NCBI RefSeq assembly: GCF_013328815.1
Contig: NZ_JABUHN010000001.1
Span: 62,001-126,000, forward strand
Length of the DNA: 64,000 nt
Source of the DNA: Tabrizicola fusiformis
Lineage (GTDB): Bacteria; Pseudomonadota; Alphaproteobacteria; Rhodobacterales; Rhodobacteraceae
Direction: 5' to 3'
Part shown: positions 1 to 8,876 of the stretch, piece by piece
Layout: each line of letters begins with the position of its first letter
Numbering within the stretch: the stretch's first letter is position 1
Program-made: the position numbers and the translations under genes
Notes under the pieces: model-generated
The model's database searches: none
What the model was told of the DNA's origin: nothing
What the model saw: the letters and a program-made list of their open reading frames with translations, nothing else

Positions 1-382
1 GGCGGGCCTCGTCCCAAGGCGGCTCGATCACGGCGATGCGGTCTTGTGTCACGGCAATCGGGGTGCCGTCCACCGTGGCCGTGAAGGACACCAGATTTTC
101 CTGCGCCCGGTCTTCGGGCAGGTTCCAAGCGGATTCGATCTGCCCGCCGACCGAGACGGGGGGCAGCGGAAAGATCACCTCGCCCGTGACATCCTCTGCC
201 GTGCGGTTGCGAAAGACATAGGCCACCCGCACCTGTTCGACCGAAAGGAAAAGGTCTTCCTCTTCCATCACCACCGCCTCGGTCTGGCCGAAGGTCAGGC
301 CCGTGGCCGAAAGCCCGCCAAACCCGTCATTGGCCAGCACAGGGCCAGCGGCAAGGATCAACAGGGCAAGCACGCGGCGCAT
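1..382 (-). CDS. DUF4424 family secreted protein, C-terminus cut by window edge
   Basis: The 127 visible residues begin with a signal peptide (MRRVLALLILAAGPVLA, then ND) and run straight into the segment DGFGGLSATGLTFGQTEAV, which is typical of the DUF4424 family. The rest reads as a beta-rich extracellular domain (VRVAYVFRNRTAEDVTGEV). The biochemical role of DUF4424 proteins is not established. The start is the ATG directly before the signal peptide. The gene is divergent from the MFS transporter at 498, with about 115 bp between the starts. The family call rests on recognising the N-terminal block; the C-terminal half lies outside the window. Confidence 0.75.
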   Translation of the reverse strand, partial: MRRVLALLILAAGPVLANDGFGGLSATGLTFGQTEAVVMEEEDLFLSVEQVRVAYVFRNRTAEDVTGEVIFPLPPVSVGGQIESAWNLPEDRAQENLVSFTATVDGTPIAVTQDRIAVIEPPWDEAR

Positions 383-497
383 GGCGACCTCCGGTATGGC
401 TTTGCCCCATCTGAACCCCGAACGGTCAACCGGGCAAGCCCGCGCCTTGCACCCGCCCACCCCGCCTGACAATTTGCCGCCAAAGAAGGAGCCCGGA

Positions 498-1667
498 ATG
501 CCCGTCGCCATTGCCGCCCTGATGCTGGGCTATGTCCTCAGCCAGTTTTACCGCGCCTTTCTGGCGGTGCTGACGCCGGTGCTGAGTGCCGATCTCGGCG
601 CCACGCCCGAAACGCTGGCCTCCGCCTCGGGCTGGTGGTTCCTGACCTTTGCGCTGATGCAACTGCCGGTGGGCTGGGCGCTGGACCGGATCGGGCCGCG
701 GCGCACCGCCTCGGGTCTGTTGCTGATCGCGGCGGCGGGGGCGGCGGTTTTTGCCATGGCGACCGGGCCGGGCGCGGTGATCTGGGCGATGGCGCTGATC
801 GGGGCGGGCTGTTCGGCGGTGCTGATGGCGGGCTATTACATCTTTGCACGCGAGTTTTCGGCGGCGGTTTTCGGCACGCTGGCGGCGGTGATGGTGGGGG
901 TGGGCAGCCTTGGCAACCTTGCCGCCTCGGTGCCCCTGTCGGCGGCGGTGGCGGCCTTTGGCTGGCGTGGCACGCTTTGGGCGCTGGCGGGGGTGACGGC
1001 TGTTGTGGCCTTGGGGATCCTTGCGCTGGTGCGCGATCCGGCCCGGGTCGGAGGCGGGGCGAAGGGGTCGCTGCTGGACCTGCTTCGGATGCCCGCGCTT
1101 TGGCCGGTGCTGATCATGATGGCCGCCGCCTATCCGCCGGGGGCCGGGCTGCGCGGGCTTTGGGCGGGGCCGTGGCAGGCGGATGTCTTTGGCGCCGATG
1201 CCGCGACCATCGGGCAGGTGACGCTGATCATGGGGCTGGCGATGGTGACGGGCACCTTTGCCTATGGCCCGCTTGAGCGGGTGCTGGGCACGCGCAAATG
1301 GCTGAACTTCGGGGGCAATGCGCTGGCGCTGGCCTGCCTTGCCGGGCTGATGGCGCGGGTGGATCAGCCGGGCTGGCTGACGGTGGGGCTGCTGGCGGGG
1401 GTTGGCTTCTTCGGCTCGTCCTTCCCGATGGTGATGGCGCATGGCCGCGCCTTCCTGCCGCCGCATCTGATCGGGCGGGGGGTGACGCTGATCAACCTCT
1501 TTGGCATCGGTGCGGCCGGGGTGATGCAACTGGTGACGGGGCGGGTCTATGCCGCAGTGCCGCCCGACCCGGTGCAGGCACCCTATGCTGCGGTGTTTCT
1601 GACCTATGTGGTTCTGGTGGTCATCGGCTTGACCGTCTACCTTTTCTCGCGTGACCGGACGGATTGA
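498..1667 (+). CDS. Major facilitator superfamily (MFS) transporter
   Basis: A 389-residue integral membrane protein with about 12 hydrophobic segments and no signal peptide. After the second helix comes the MFS loop signature GWALDRIGPRRTASG (about residue 75), the usual basic G-x3-D-R-x-G-R-R pattern. The central loop (ARVGGGAKGSLLDLLRM) separates the two six-helix halves. The frame stays open upstream to 303, but the ATG at 498 follows an AGAAGGAG ribosome site and starts at the first helix, so I prefer it. The substrate cannot be read from sequence. The gene stands alone: the upstream neighbour is divergent and the next gene starts 51 bp later. Confidence 0.9.
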   Translation: MPVAIAALMLGYVLSQFYRAFLAVLTPVLSADLGATPETLASASGWWFLTFALMQLPVGWALDRIGPRRTASGLLLIAAAGAAVFAMATGPGAVIWAMALIGAGCSAVLMAGYYIFAREFSAAVFGTLAAVMVGVGSLGNLAASVPLSAAVAAFGWRGTLWALAGVTAVVALGILALVRDPARVGGGAKGSLLDLLRMPALWPVLIMMAAAYPPGAGLRGLWAGPWQADVFGADAATIGQVTLIMGLAMVTGTFAYGPLERVLGTRKWLNFGGNALALACLAGLMARVDQPGWLTVGLLAGVGFFGSSFPMVMAHGRAFLPPHLIGRGVTLINLFGIGAAGVMQLVTGRVYAAVPPDPVQAPYAAVFLTYVVLVVIGLTVYLFSRDRTD

Positions 1668-1718
1668 GCGGCGCCCGCCCCTGCGCTATGCAGGCGCGTG
1701 CAACAGCAAGGGGTGCCG

Positions 1719-2732
1719 ATGCAACCGCAGCCAAGACCGCGTGTCGTTCTGCTGAACGACACCTCCGGGCGCAGCCACCACGGCTGCTCTCGCGTGATGC
1801 GTCTGCTGGTGGCGGGGCTGGAGGCGCAGGGGATGCAGGTCACCGCCCGCAGCCCGGCCCGGCACGACTGGGCGGCGGATGCCGGGTTCGTCGCGGCGCT
1901 GGGCGCTGCCGATCTTGTGGTGATCAATGGCGAAGGCACCTTGCACCACGGTCGCCCGGCCGGAGCGCGGTTGCTGGAGGTGGTCGGCCATCCCGCCTGC
2001 ACCGCGCCGGTGGCGCTGGTCAATGCGCTGTGGCAGGCCAATCCGCCATCATGGTTTGACCTGCTGTCACGCTGCGCCCTGATTTCGGCGCGTGACGGGC
2101 AAAGCCGCGATGCCATCGCCGCAACCGGGCTGGAGGTGCGGCTGGTGCCGGACCTTTCGCTGTCGGCAGGCGCCGCGCCGCAGCCGGGGCCAAGGGGCGG
2201 GCTGATTGTGGGCGACTCGGTGCGGCTGTCCACCCGCCGGGCGTTGGCGCTGACCGCTGCGCGGCTGGGGGCGCAGGCACTGGTGCCGACCAAGACCCGC
2301 CGCTCGGCGCTGTGGCGGCACTGGCCGACCGGGCAGCTCTTGTCGGCGCTTTATCACGGCGCGGCGCCCTTTGGTCTGCCGCCGCTGCGGCTGGCTGCGG
2401 ATGAGGCGGCCTATCTGGCGATGCTGGGCCGGGCCGGGCTGCACCTGACGGGGCGGTTTCACGCCGTTTGCCTGTCGCTTGTTACGGCGACGCCAGTTCT
2501 TGCCGTGGGGTCCAATTCGTGGAAAGTGCAGGCGCTCTTGGCCGAGGCGGGGCTTGCGCCCGACCGGCTGATCCCGCTGGAGGCGCTGGCCGATCTGCGC
2601 TTGGATGATCTTGACCGTCCCTATACCGCAGCGGAAACCGCAGGCATTGCCGCTTTCCTGTCGCGGGCGCGTGGCGATGCGGAAAGGCTTTTCACCGATC
2701 TTGCCGCCCTTGCCCGGGGGGCGCGGGCATGA
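1719..2732 (+). CDS. Polysaccharide pyruvyl transferase family protein
   Basis: A 337-residue soluble protein with two Rossmann-like halves. Residues 70-77 (NGEGTLHH) and 244-255 (TGRFHAVCLSLV) match the two conserved blocks of the polysaccharide pyruvyl transferase/CsaB family, which transfers pyruvate from PEP to a sugar or, in some members, acts as a glycosyltransferase-like enzyme. A GTG seven codons upstream (1698) is an alternative start; the ATG at 1719 has AAGGGG in front of it. It overlaps the next gene by four bases (ATGA), so the two are translationally coupled and probably modify the same surface glycan. The acceptor is unknown. Confidence 0.8.
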   Translation: MQPQPRPRVVLLNDTSGRSHHGCSRVMRLLVAGLEAQGMQVTARSPARHDWAADAGFVAALGAADLVVINGEGTLHHGRPAGARLLEVVGHPACTAPVALVNALWQANPPSWFDLLSRCALISARDGQSRDAIAATGLEVRLVPDLSLSAGAAPQPGPRGGLIVGDSVRLSTRRALALTAARLGAQALVPTKTRRSALWRHWPTGQLLSALYHGAAPFGLPPLRLAADEAAYLAMLGRAGLHLTGRFHAVCLSLVTATPVLAVGSNSWKVQALLAEAGLAPDRLIPLEALADLRLDDLDRPYTAAETAGIAAFLSRARGDAERLFTDLAALARGARA

Positions 2733-3352
2733 CGCGGCTGGGCTTCCTGATCGCCCGGCTGACGGGGGATGAAACGGCGCTGGAGCGGCTGTCTGCTCCG
2801 CCCGAGGCGCTTGCGGCCGAACTGGCGGGCAAGCGTGTGGCGCTGATCGGCAATGCCCGCAGCCTGTCGGCCAGCCGGAACGGAGCATCCATCGACGCTG
2901 CCGATCTGGTCATCCGCATCAATGGTGCACCGATTCCGGCCGCCGTCAGCCACGGCACCCGCACCGATTGGCTGGCCGTCTCGATGCCGCCCGATGCGGC
3001 GCTGCTGGCGGCCCGCGCCCCGGCCCGCGTGCTGTGGATGACCCGCAAGCGCAAGCGCCTGCCCTTTGCGCTGACCCGCCGTCCCGGCTTTTATCTGCAC
3101 CGCCGGGCCGAGGCACAGGCGTTGGCCGATCACCTTGGCGCGCCGCCCACCACTGGGCTGATGCTGATCGACCTTCTGGCACGGTCGTCAGCGGCAGAGG
3201 TGGCGCTTTACGGCTTCGATTTCTTTTCGTCACTGTCGCTGTCGGGCAGCCGCACCGCCGCGCAGGTGCCGCATGATTTTGCCGCCGAGCGCGGTTTTGT
3301 CGAGGCGCTGATCGCCCGCGACCCGCGTTTCCGGCTGGTCGCTGCGGCCTGA
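2729..3352 (+). CDS. GT29 (sialyltransferase-like) family glycosyltransferase
   Basis: A 207-residue protein with a sialylmotif-L-like block GNARSL...DLVIRING (residues 41-66), an S-like block TTGLMLIDLL...ALYGFDFF (141-166) and a terminal HD-x4-E segment (182-187). These are the landmarks of CAZy family GT29, known mostly from eukaryotic sialyltransferases but also found as short proteins in marine and alphaproteobacteria. It lacks a membrane anchor. Coupling to the pyruvyl transferase-like gene suggests a two-enzyme glycan decoration step. No CMP-sialic acid synthesis genes are visible here, so a sialic acid donor should not be assumed. Confidence 0.72.
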   Translation: MTRLGFLIARLTGDETALERLSAPPEALAAELAGKRVALIGNARSLSASRNGASIDAADLVIRINGAPIPAAVSHGTRTDWLAVSMPPDAALLAARAPARVLWMTRKRKRLPFALTRRPGFYLHRRAEAQALADHLGAPPTTGLMLIDLLARSSAAEVALYGFDFFSSLSLSGSRTAAQVPHDFAAERGFVEALIARDPRFRLVAAA

Positions 3353-3457
3353 AGGCAACGCCGGGCGGAAATGCCGACATTCCGCTTTCCCCGCCCCCCA
3401 CTCTGCGCTAACAGGCCCCGTCTTTGACAATGAAGACAGGAAACTGGAGATACCCCG

Positions 3458-4480
3458 ATGGGCTATAAGGTCGTCGTCGCGGGTGCCACGGGTAACGTGG
3501 GCCGCGAAATGCTGAACATCCTCGCCGAGCGCGAGTTCCCGGTTGACGAGATCGCCGCACTGGCGTCGCGTAAATCGCTGGGCACTGAAATCAGCTTTGG
3601 CGACAAGACCGTCAAGACTAAGGATCTCGACACTTTCGACTTCACCGGCTGGGACATCGCGCTGTTTGCCGTGGGGTCCGAGGCGACGAAGATCTACGCC
3701 CCCAAGGCCGCTGCGGCGGGCTGTGTGGTGATCGACAATTCCTCGCTTTATCGCTATGACCCGCAGGTGCCGCTGGTGGTGCCCGAGGTGAATGCCGAGG
3801 CGGTGGACGGCTACAAGACCAAGATGATCATCGCCAACCCCAACTGCTCGACCGCGCAGATGGTGGTGGCGCTGAAGCCCTTGCACGACCGTGCCCACAT
3901 CAAGCGCGTGGTGGTGGCGACCTATCAATCGGTTTCGGGTGCCGGCAAGGAAGGCATTGACGAGCTGTGGGACCAGACCAAGGGCCTTTATGTCCCGGGT
4001 CAGGAAGTGGCGCCGAAGAAATTTTCGAAGCAGATCGCCTTCAACGTGATCCCGCATATCGACGTGTTCCTCGACGACGGCTCGACCAAGGAAGAATGGA
4101 AGATGGTCGCCGAGACCAAGAAGATTCTGGACCCCAAGATCAAGGTTACCGCGACCTGCGTGCGGGTTCCGGTCTTTGTCGGCCATTCCGAAGCAATCAA
4201 CATTGAGTTCGAAGAGCCGCTCGACTGGCAAGAGGCGCAGGACATCCTGCGCGAGGCGCCGGGCGTGATGCTGGTGGATAAGCGCGAGCCGGGCGGCTAT
4301 GTCACCCCGATCGAATGCGTCGGCGAATATGCGACCTATGTGTCGCGGGTGCGGCAGGACAGCACGATCGACAACGGGTTGAGCCTGTGGTGCGTGTCGG
4401 ACAACCTGCGCAAGGGCGCGGCGCTGAACGCGGTGCAGATTGCCGAAGTGCTGGGCAGCCGTTGCCTGAAAAAAGGCTGA
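3458..4480 (+). CDS. asd: Aspartate-semialdehyde dehydrogenase
   Basis: A 340-residue enzyme that reduces aspartyl phosphate to aspartate semialdehyde with NADPH, the branch point to lysine/diaminopimelate, threonine and methionine. It starts with the dinucleotide-binding GATGNVG (residues 9-15). The catalytic cysteine is C130 in NPNCSTAQ, and the acid-base histidine region is VFVGHSEAINIEF. The length is usual for the family. The start has a GGAGA ribosome site (AAACTGGAGATACCCCG). The gene stands alone: an intrinsic terminator follows at 4501-4526 and there is a 105 bp leader to the gene before. Confidence 0.97.
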   Translation: MGYKVVVAGATGNVGREMLNILAEREFPVDEIAALASRKSLGTEISFGDKTVKTKDLDTFDFTGWDIALFAVGSEATKIYAPKAAAAGCVVIDNSSLYRYDPQVPLVVPEVNAEAVDGYKTKMIIANPNCSTAQMVVALKPLHDRAHIKRVVVATYQSVSGAGKEGIDELWDQTKGLYVPGQEVAPKKFSKQIAFNVIPHIDVFLDDGSTKEEWKMVAETKKILDPKIKVTATCVRVPVFVGHSEAINIEFEEPLDWQEAQDILREAPGVMLVDKREPGGYVTPIECVGEYATYVSRVRQDSTIDNGLSLWCVSDNLRKGAALNAVQIAEVLGSRCLKKG

Positions 4481-4500
4481 GACGCCCACCCGATCTGATG

Positions 4501-4526
4501 AAAGCGCCCCGCAAGGGGCGCTTTTT
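4501..4526 (+). terminator. Intrinsic terminator of asd
   Basis: A 10-bp perfect stem (AAAGCGCCCC / GGGGCGCTTT) closed by a GCAA tetraloop and followed by more T residues. It starts 20 bp after the asd stop codon. Confidence 0.92.
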
Positions 4527-4592
4527 CGTTTCGCGGCATTCGCCCTTCGGTTGTTAAGAATGCCTTAACCAAAGCTGCGGCAGGCTCGGGCC

Positions 4593-4958
4593 ATGATGAG
4601 CCAGCAGCGATTCCCCTTTGACATCCCGAACAGCGCAGAACCCCAGCCTGCGCACCTTGCCCAGTTGCGTCAGGCTGTGGCGGGGGCGCTGGCCGTTGCA
4701 GAAAACTGGGGTGATCTGCAAGATGTGTTGGCCCGGCAGGGCCTGGCCTATCGTCCCTCCGGGGATGGCTTGTGCCTGATCCGTCTTTCCGGTGGCCGGG
4801 TGCTGGCCAGGGGGGCTGAGGTCGGGCCGGATTATACCGCCCTTGTCCGTCGTTTCGGTGCCGGCTTTCCGAACCACCCCCATGCGGGCATCGCTGCCAC
4901 GGTGCTTGCGGCGCGGCAGAACCCCGGCGGGCTGCCGCGCGCCGCTTCGTGGCCTTAA
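4593..4958 (+). CDS. Small uncharacterised protein with a relaxase-tail-like motif
   Basis: A 121-residue soluble protein that I cannot assign to a characterised family. The central part reads WGDLQDVLARQGLAYRP, then GLCLIRLSGGRVLA, then GAEVGPDYTALVRRFGAGFP. This arrangement (a W-x-x-L-x-x-x-L helix, a short beta pair, then an EVG-x-x-Y-x-x-L-x-x-RFG-x-x-FP helix) resembles the small domain in the C-terminal region of alphaproteobacterial relaxases, but no nuclease motif is present. It sits between the asd terminator and a convergent aminotransferase, overlapping that gene's end by four bases. The ATG at 4593 is followed by another at 4596; either could start it. Confidence 0.6.
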   Translation: MMSQQRFPFDIPNSAEPQPAHLAQLRQAVAGALAVAENWGDLQDVLARQGLAYRPSGDGLCLIRLSGGRVLARGAEVGPDYTALVRRFGAGFPNHPHAGIAATVLAARQNPGGLPRAASWP

Positions 4959-6298
4959 CCCAGCCCCTCGGCCCGCAGAACCTGACGGACCGAGCGGGCG
5001 GTCTTGTCGATGATCTCACCCAATTCATTGTTGGTGCAATTGTAGGGCGGGGCGAGGATCACGATATCGCCGTTCACCCCATCGACATTGCCACCGACCG
5101 GATAGCAGATCAGCCCGTTCTCCAGCGCCTGTTCGCGGATCTTCAGGAACAGCTTGCGCGCCGCCGGGAAGGGTGCCTTTGTTTCAGGATCGGCCACCAG
5201 CTCGGTGGCGATGAAATGGCCGCGCCCGCGGATGTCGCCCACGGCCGCAACCCCAGCAAGGGCGTCAGCAAGCCCGGCCTTCAGCAGCGCCTCATTCGCG
5301 GCGACCCTTGCCACCAGACCGTCACGCGCAACGATCTTCTGCACCGCGACCCCGGCGGCGCAGGCGGCGGTGTGGCCGGTAAAGGTATGGCCGGTCTGGA
5401 AGGCGCCATGCGCGTCATGGATGGCGCGCGAAACGGCGGTGGTGCAAACCGCGACACCCAGCGGCATATAGCCGCCAGCCAACCCCTTGGCGACCGACAT
5501 GATATCAGGTTCCACCCCGTCGCGTTCCAGTGCGCGCCATGTGCCGCAGCGCCCGGCGCCGCACATCACTTCATCCGCGATCATAAGCACACCGTGGCGG
5601 CTGCAGATTTCGCGCACCGCCGCCGCATAGCCTGCGGGGGCAGGAACACAGCCTCCGGCGGCGCCCACCACCGGCTCAAAGATGAAGGCGGCGATGTTTT
5701 CCGCGCCTTCGCGCATGATCGCCGCCTCAAGCTCGGCAGCGCAGGCGGCGCCTGCGGTGGCCGCCGTCGCCCCGGCGACCGGGCGATAGGCGTTGGCGGG
5801 TGACAATTTGACCGAAGGCACGAAGGCCCCCTCAAAGGCCGCCGTCCGCTCGGCAAAGCCGGACACCCCCAGCGCGCCCAGCGTGTTGCCATGCCAGGAC
5901 CGCTGCCGCGAGATGAAATGCCGCCGCTTGGGCTGACCGATGGCCGTCTGATATTGCAGCGCCATCTTCAGGCAGCTTTCCACCGCCTCGGACCCGCCCG
6001 AGACAAAGACCATATCCGACAGGCTGCCGCCCGAACGTTCGGCAATGATCGCTGTCAGCTCTTCAAGGGCGTCGGTGGTGAAGTTGTAACGATAGCCATG
6101 GGCAATACGGTCAAGCTGCGCCACGATGGCGGCATTCACCTCTTCATTCGCATGGCCAAGGCAATAAACGGCCGGCCCGCCCGAGCCGTCGATATAGGTT
6201 TTCCCGTTCGCGTCATGCAGATAACTTCCCTTCGCCCAGGCAACCTTGGGCAGCCGGTGGGTGGCAGAGATGTTGGCAGGCAGCGGGGCGGTGGTCAT
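4955..6298 (-). CDS. Class III (omega) PLP-dependent aminotransferase
   Basis: A 447-residue fold-type I aminotransferase. Visible landmarks are the phosphate-binding GSEAVE (102-107), WHGNTLGALG (135-144), the cofactor aspartate in ADEVMCGAGR (241-250) and the Schiff-base lysine K271 in SVAKGLAGGYMPLG. Members transfer amino groups from omega-amino acids, diamines or beta-amino acids to pyruvate or 2-oxoglutarate; the true substrate cannot be read here. The frame is open further upstream, but the ATG at 6298 follows AAGGAAAG and starts where the family starts. It is divergent from the DUF4139 gene and not in an operon with recognisable pathway partners. Confidence 0.9.
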   Translation of the reverse strand: MTTAPLPANISATHRLPKVAWAKGSYLHDANGKTYIDGSGGPAVYCLGHANEEVNAAIVAQLDRIAHGYRYNFTTDALEELTAIIAERSGGSLSDMVFVSGGSEAVESCLKMALQYQTAIGQPKRRHFISRQRSWHGNTLGALGVSGFAERTAAFEGAFVPSVKLSPANAYRPVAGATAATAGAACAAELEAAIMREGAENIAAFIFEPVVGAAGGCVPAPAGYAAAVREICSRHGVLMIADEVMCGAGRCGTWRALERDGVEPDIMSVAKGLAGGYMPLGVAVCTTAVSRAIHDAHGAFQTGHTFTGHTAACAAGVAVQKIVARDGLVARVAANEALLKAGLADALAGVAAVGDIRGRGHFIATELVADPETKAPFPAARKLFLKIREQALENGLICYPVGGNVDGVNGDIVILAPPYNCTNNELGEIIDKTARSVRQVLRAEGLG

Positions 6299-6440
6299 GG
6301 GCTTTCCTTTTCGGGTCGCGCGCAGGCTGGCATTGGCGGGCTTCCGCCGCAACGCCGCTGCCGACAGGCGCTGTCGCATCCTGCACTTGCGCCGCGTCGG
6401 GCGGGGCGACAATCTGGCGGCATTTCCATGAGGTTTCATC

Positions 6441-8057
6441 ATGCTGCGTCTTGCCCTGCCGCTTTGCCTGATCACGCTGCCCGCACTGGCCGACACCATC
6501 TCGGTGCCCAGCCGGATCATCGCCGTCACCGTCTATCCTTATGGTGCGGAAATCACCCGCGAGGTGGCGTTTACCGCCACCCCCGGCCCGCATGACCTGC
6601 TGATCACCGATCTGCCGGCGCAGACCGAGCCGAACCTGATCCGGCTTGCCGCGCCGCAGGGTCTGACGCTGGGCGCCTTCGCGCTGCGCAGCGACCGGCT
6701 GCCGCCGCGCGAAGAGGTGCTGACACCGGCGCAGGCGGCCGCCAAGGCCGAAGTGGAGGGTCGGGAGGCTGCCGTTGCCGAAGCGCAGGCGGTGATCGAC
6801 GCGATCGAGGCACGGGCAGCGGCGGCCGAGGCGCAGGTGGCCTTCCTCGCCGGGGTCCGGCCCGAAGGTGCCGCGCTGACACCCGAGGCGCTTGCCGCGC
6901 TGGCCCAGACCGTGGGCCGCGAGACGCTTGCCGCACGGCAGGCGGCACTCGCCGCCCGGGCCGAGCTTCCGGCTGCGCAAAAGGCGCTGGACGCGGTGCA
7001 AGAGGGGCTGGATCAGGCGCTTGCCGCGCAAGCGGCGCTGGACCGGGGCGATACGGATTATGCCGCGCTCTCGGTGGCGATCACCGCCGCCGATGCGGGC
7101 GAAACTACGTTGACCGTGACGCATTTCATCGCGGATGCAAGCTGGCAGCCGGTCTATGACATGAAGCTGACCCGGAAAGAGGGTGCCGCTCTGGCCATCG
7201 GGCGCGGGGTGCTGGTCAGCCAGTCCTCGGGCGAGGATTGGGCAGGCGTGGCGCTGACGCTGTCCACCGCGCAGCCGTCGCAACAGGCAGAACCGTCGCA
7301 GCTTTTCCCCGAGTTGCGCCGCATCGCCGCGCCAGGATCGGACAGCGACGACTCGTATCGTGTGGAGGGCGTGGTCGCCGGAGCGGCGCCCGAGGTGATG
7401 GCCGAGCCGGTGATGGAAGAAACTGCCAGTGCTGCCGTGCAGGGTGATGTGGTGGTCTACCGCTATCCCACGCCTGTCGATGTGGCGTCAGGCGTGGAAA
7501 ACCTGCGGCTGGCGCTGGACGAGATCACCGTGGCGCCCGAGATCGAGGCGCGGGCCATTCCGCGCTATGACCGCACCGCCTTTGTGCTGGCGCGGTTTAC
7601 CAATACCTCGGGCGAAATCCTGCTGCCCGGACAGGCATTCCTGATGCGTGAGGGCACGCTGGTCGGCGCGACATGGATCACCGGCATCGCGCCGGGGGCC
7701 GAGGCCGAGGTGGCTTTCGGCGCCATCGAAGGGCTGCAACTGACCCGCGACATGCCGACCCGCGCCGAGGGGGACCGGGGGATTCTGTCCAGTTCGACGG
7801 AACGCGAAGAGGTTGCGGTGCTGAAGGTCAAGAATCTGACGGATGAGGTCTGGCCGATACGCCTCATGGATCAGGTGCCCTATTCCGAACAGGAGGATCT
7901 GGAAGTCACCTATCAGGCCGACCCGGCCCCGACCGAGACCGATGTGAAGGCACAGCGTGGCATCCTCGCCTGGGAATTCGACATTGCCCCGGGTGAAGAG
8001 CAGGTGGTGACACTGACCCATTCGCTGCGCTGGCCGCAGGGGATGGAGCTGCAATAG
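6441..8057 (+). CDS. DUF4139 domain protein, MuiA-like, secreted
   Basis: A 538-residue exported protein with a signal peptide (MLRLALPLCLITLPALA). The N-terminal DUF4140-like domain follows (VPSRIIAVTVYPYGAEITREV, about residues 25-100), then an alanine/glutamate-rich coiled-coil stretch (about 95-205) and the large DUF4139 beta domain (about 215-535, with WQPVYDMKL and SQSSGEDWAGVALTLST). This architecture is that of the mucoidy inhibitor A (MuiA) family, whose molecular function is unknown. It is the only gene in its transcription unit: divergent from the aminotransferase and convergent with the TetR gene, which ends 3 bp away. Confidence 0.88.
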   Translation: MLRLALPLCLITLPALADTISVPSRIIAVTVYPYGAEITREVAFTATPGPHDLLITDLPAQTEPNLIRLAAPQGLTLGAFALRSDRLPPREEVLTPAQAAAKAEVEGREAAVAEAQAVIDAIEARAAAAEAQVAFLAGVRPEGAALTPEALAALAQTVGRETLAARQAALAARAELPAAQKALDAVQEGLDQALAAQAALDRGDTDYAALSVAITAADAGETTLTVTHFIADASWQPVYDMKLTRKEGAALAIGRGVLVSQSSGEDWAGVALTLSTAQPSQQAEPSQLFPELRRIAAPGSDSDDSYRVEGVVAGAAPEVMAEPVMEETASAAVQGDVVVYRYPTPVDVASGVENLRLALDEITVAPEIEARAIPRYDRTAFVLARFTNTSGEILLPGQAFLMREGTLVGATWITGIAPGAEAEVAFGAIEGLQLTRDMPTRAEGDRGILSSSTEREEVAVLKVKNLTDEVWPIRLMDQVPYSEQEDLEVTYQADPAPTETDVKAQRGILAWEFDIAPGEEQVVTLTHSLRWPQGMELQ

Positions 8058-8060
8058 TGC

Positions 8061-8696
8061 CTAGCCCGTGAAATGCCGGGGAAAGAAGGCGGCGGCGGCG
8101 GTCATCACCGTCGCCTGCGCTTCTGTGAGGTCATAGGGGCTGGTCATCGTCATCATGTCCAGCCAGACCCCTTCGGTCACCACGCGCAGCACGCGGGCAG
8201 CCCGCGCCGGGTTCACGGCATAGCCGTGTTCGGCATTCATCCGGGCGCAAATCGCCTCAAGCCGGCGGTTGTATTCCTCGTCATTGGCGCCGCAGCGTTC
8301 CTGATAGATCGGGCGGCTCTGCGCCTCGCCCCAGAAGCTGCACCATGCCGACAGGCGGGCCGGGGTGCAGATCGCCGGGTTGAAATCGGCCTCTAGCAAC
8401 GCGCGCAGTTCTTCGGGGGCCGAGGGGCCGGAGGCGGCAAGCGCCTCGGTCCAGTTCTGGCGGTATTCTTCGGCCAGAAACAACAGGGTTTCCAGCAAGA
8501 GCCCCTCTTTGCTCTGGAAATGGAAGTTCACAAGCCCATGCGACAGGCCCGCCGCCTTTGCCACCTGCGTCAGCGTGGTGCGGGCATAGCCGTTCTGGGC
8601 CATCGTCTCGATCGTCGCCTCGATCAACTGGCTGCGGCGCGCATCGCGCGGCAGCTTGCGCGGCGGCGGATTGTCCTGATCGGGTGCAGCGGCCAT
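8061..8696 (-). CDS. TetR family regulator, BetI-like
   Basis: A 211-residue repressor. Residues about 18-65 form the TetR helix-turn-helix (RRSQLIEATIETMAQNGYARTTL... then AKAAGLSHGLVNFHF). The C-terminal domain (SAWCSFWGEAQSRPIYQ and VVTEGVWLDMMT) looks like the BetI/TetR_C_6 type found in regulators of choline and betaine genes. It is divergent from the large oxygenase/flavoprotein operon that starts near 8877, and an inverted repeat lies in the shared intergenic region (8768-8783). It is therefore the probable repressor of that operon, responding to the imported substrate or a product. The true ligand is not known. Confidence 0.88.
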   Translation of the reverse strand: MAAAPDQDNPPPRKLPRDARRSQLIEATIETMAQNGYARTTLTQVAKAAGLSHGLVNFHFQSKEGLLLETLLFLAEEYRQNWTEALAASGPSAPEELRALLEADFNPAICTPARLSAWCSFWGEAQSRPIYQERCGANDEEYNRRLEAICARMNAEHGYAVNPARAARVLRVVTEGVWLDMMTMTSPYDLTEAQATVMTAAAAFFPRHFTG

Positions 8697-8767
8697 GCGG
8701 GGCTCCGGGTTTGTGACCTGCTTTCCTTAGCCCAAACCGGGGGCGATGGAAGGGGCGATGATTCTGA

Positions 8768-8783
8768 TTGACAAGACAGTCAA
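8768..8783. promoter_or_regulatory. Inverted repeat, probable TetR/BetI-like operator
   Basis: TTGAC-AAGACA-GTCAA, perfect 5-bp arms with a 6-bp spacer, lies between the divergent regulator gene (start 8696) and the catabolic operon (start about 8877). TetR-family operators commonly contain TTGAC/GTCAA arms. The assignment is by position and symmetry only. Confidence 0.5.
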
Positions 8784-8876
8784 AATAATGGGAGCCTGTC
8801 AGCACCGAAATCAACCCGGATGATCCGCCATGGCGCAAATGCCGCAGCCGCTGTTCCGCCGCACAGGTTTGCCCGG

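Noticed and set aside
4593-4958. Functional relaxase or mobilisation gene
   Set aside because: Only the tail-like motif is present; there is no histidine triad or catalytic tyrosine and no transfer genes.
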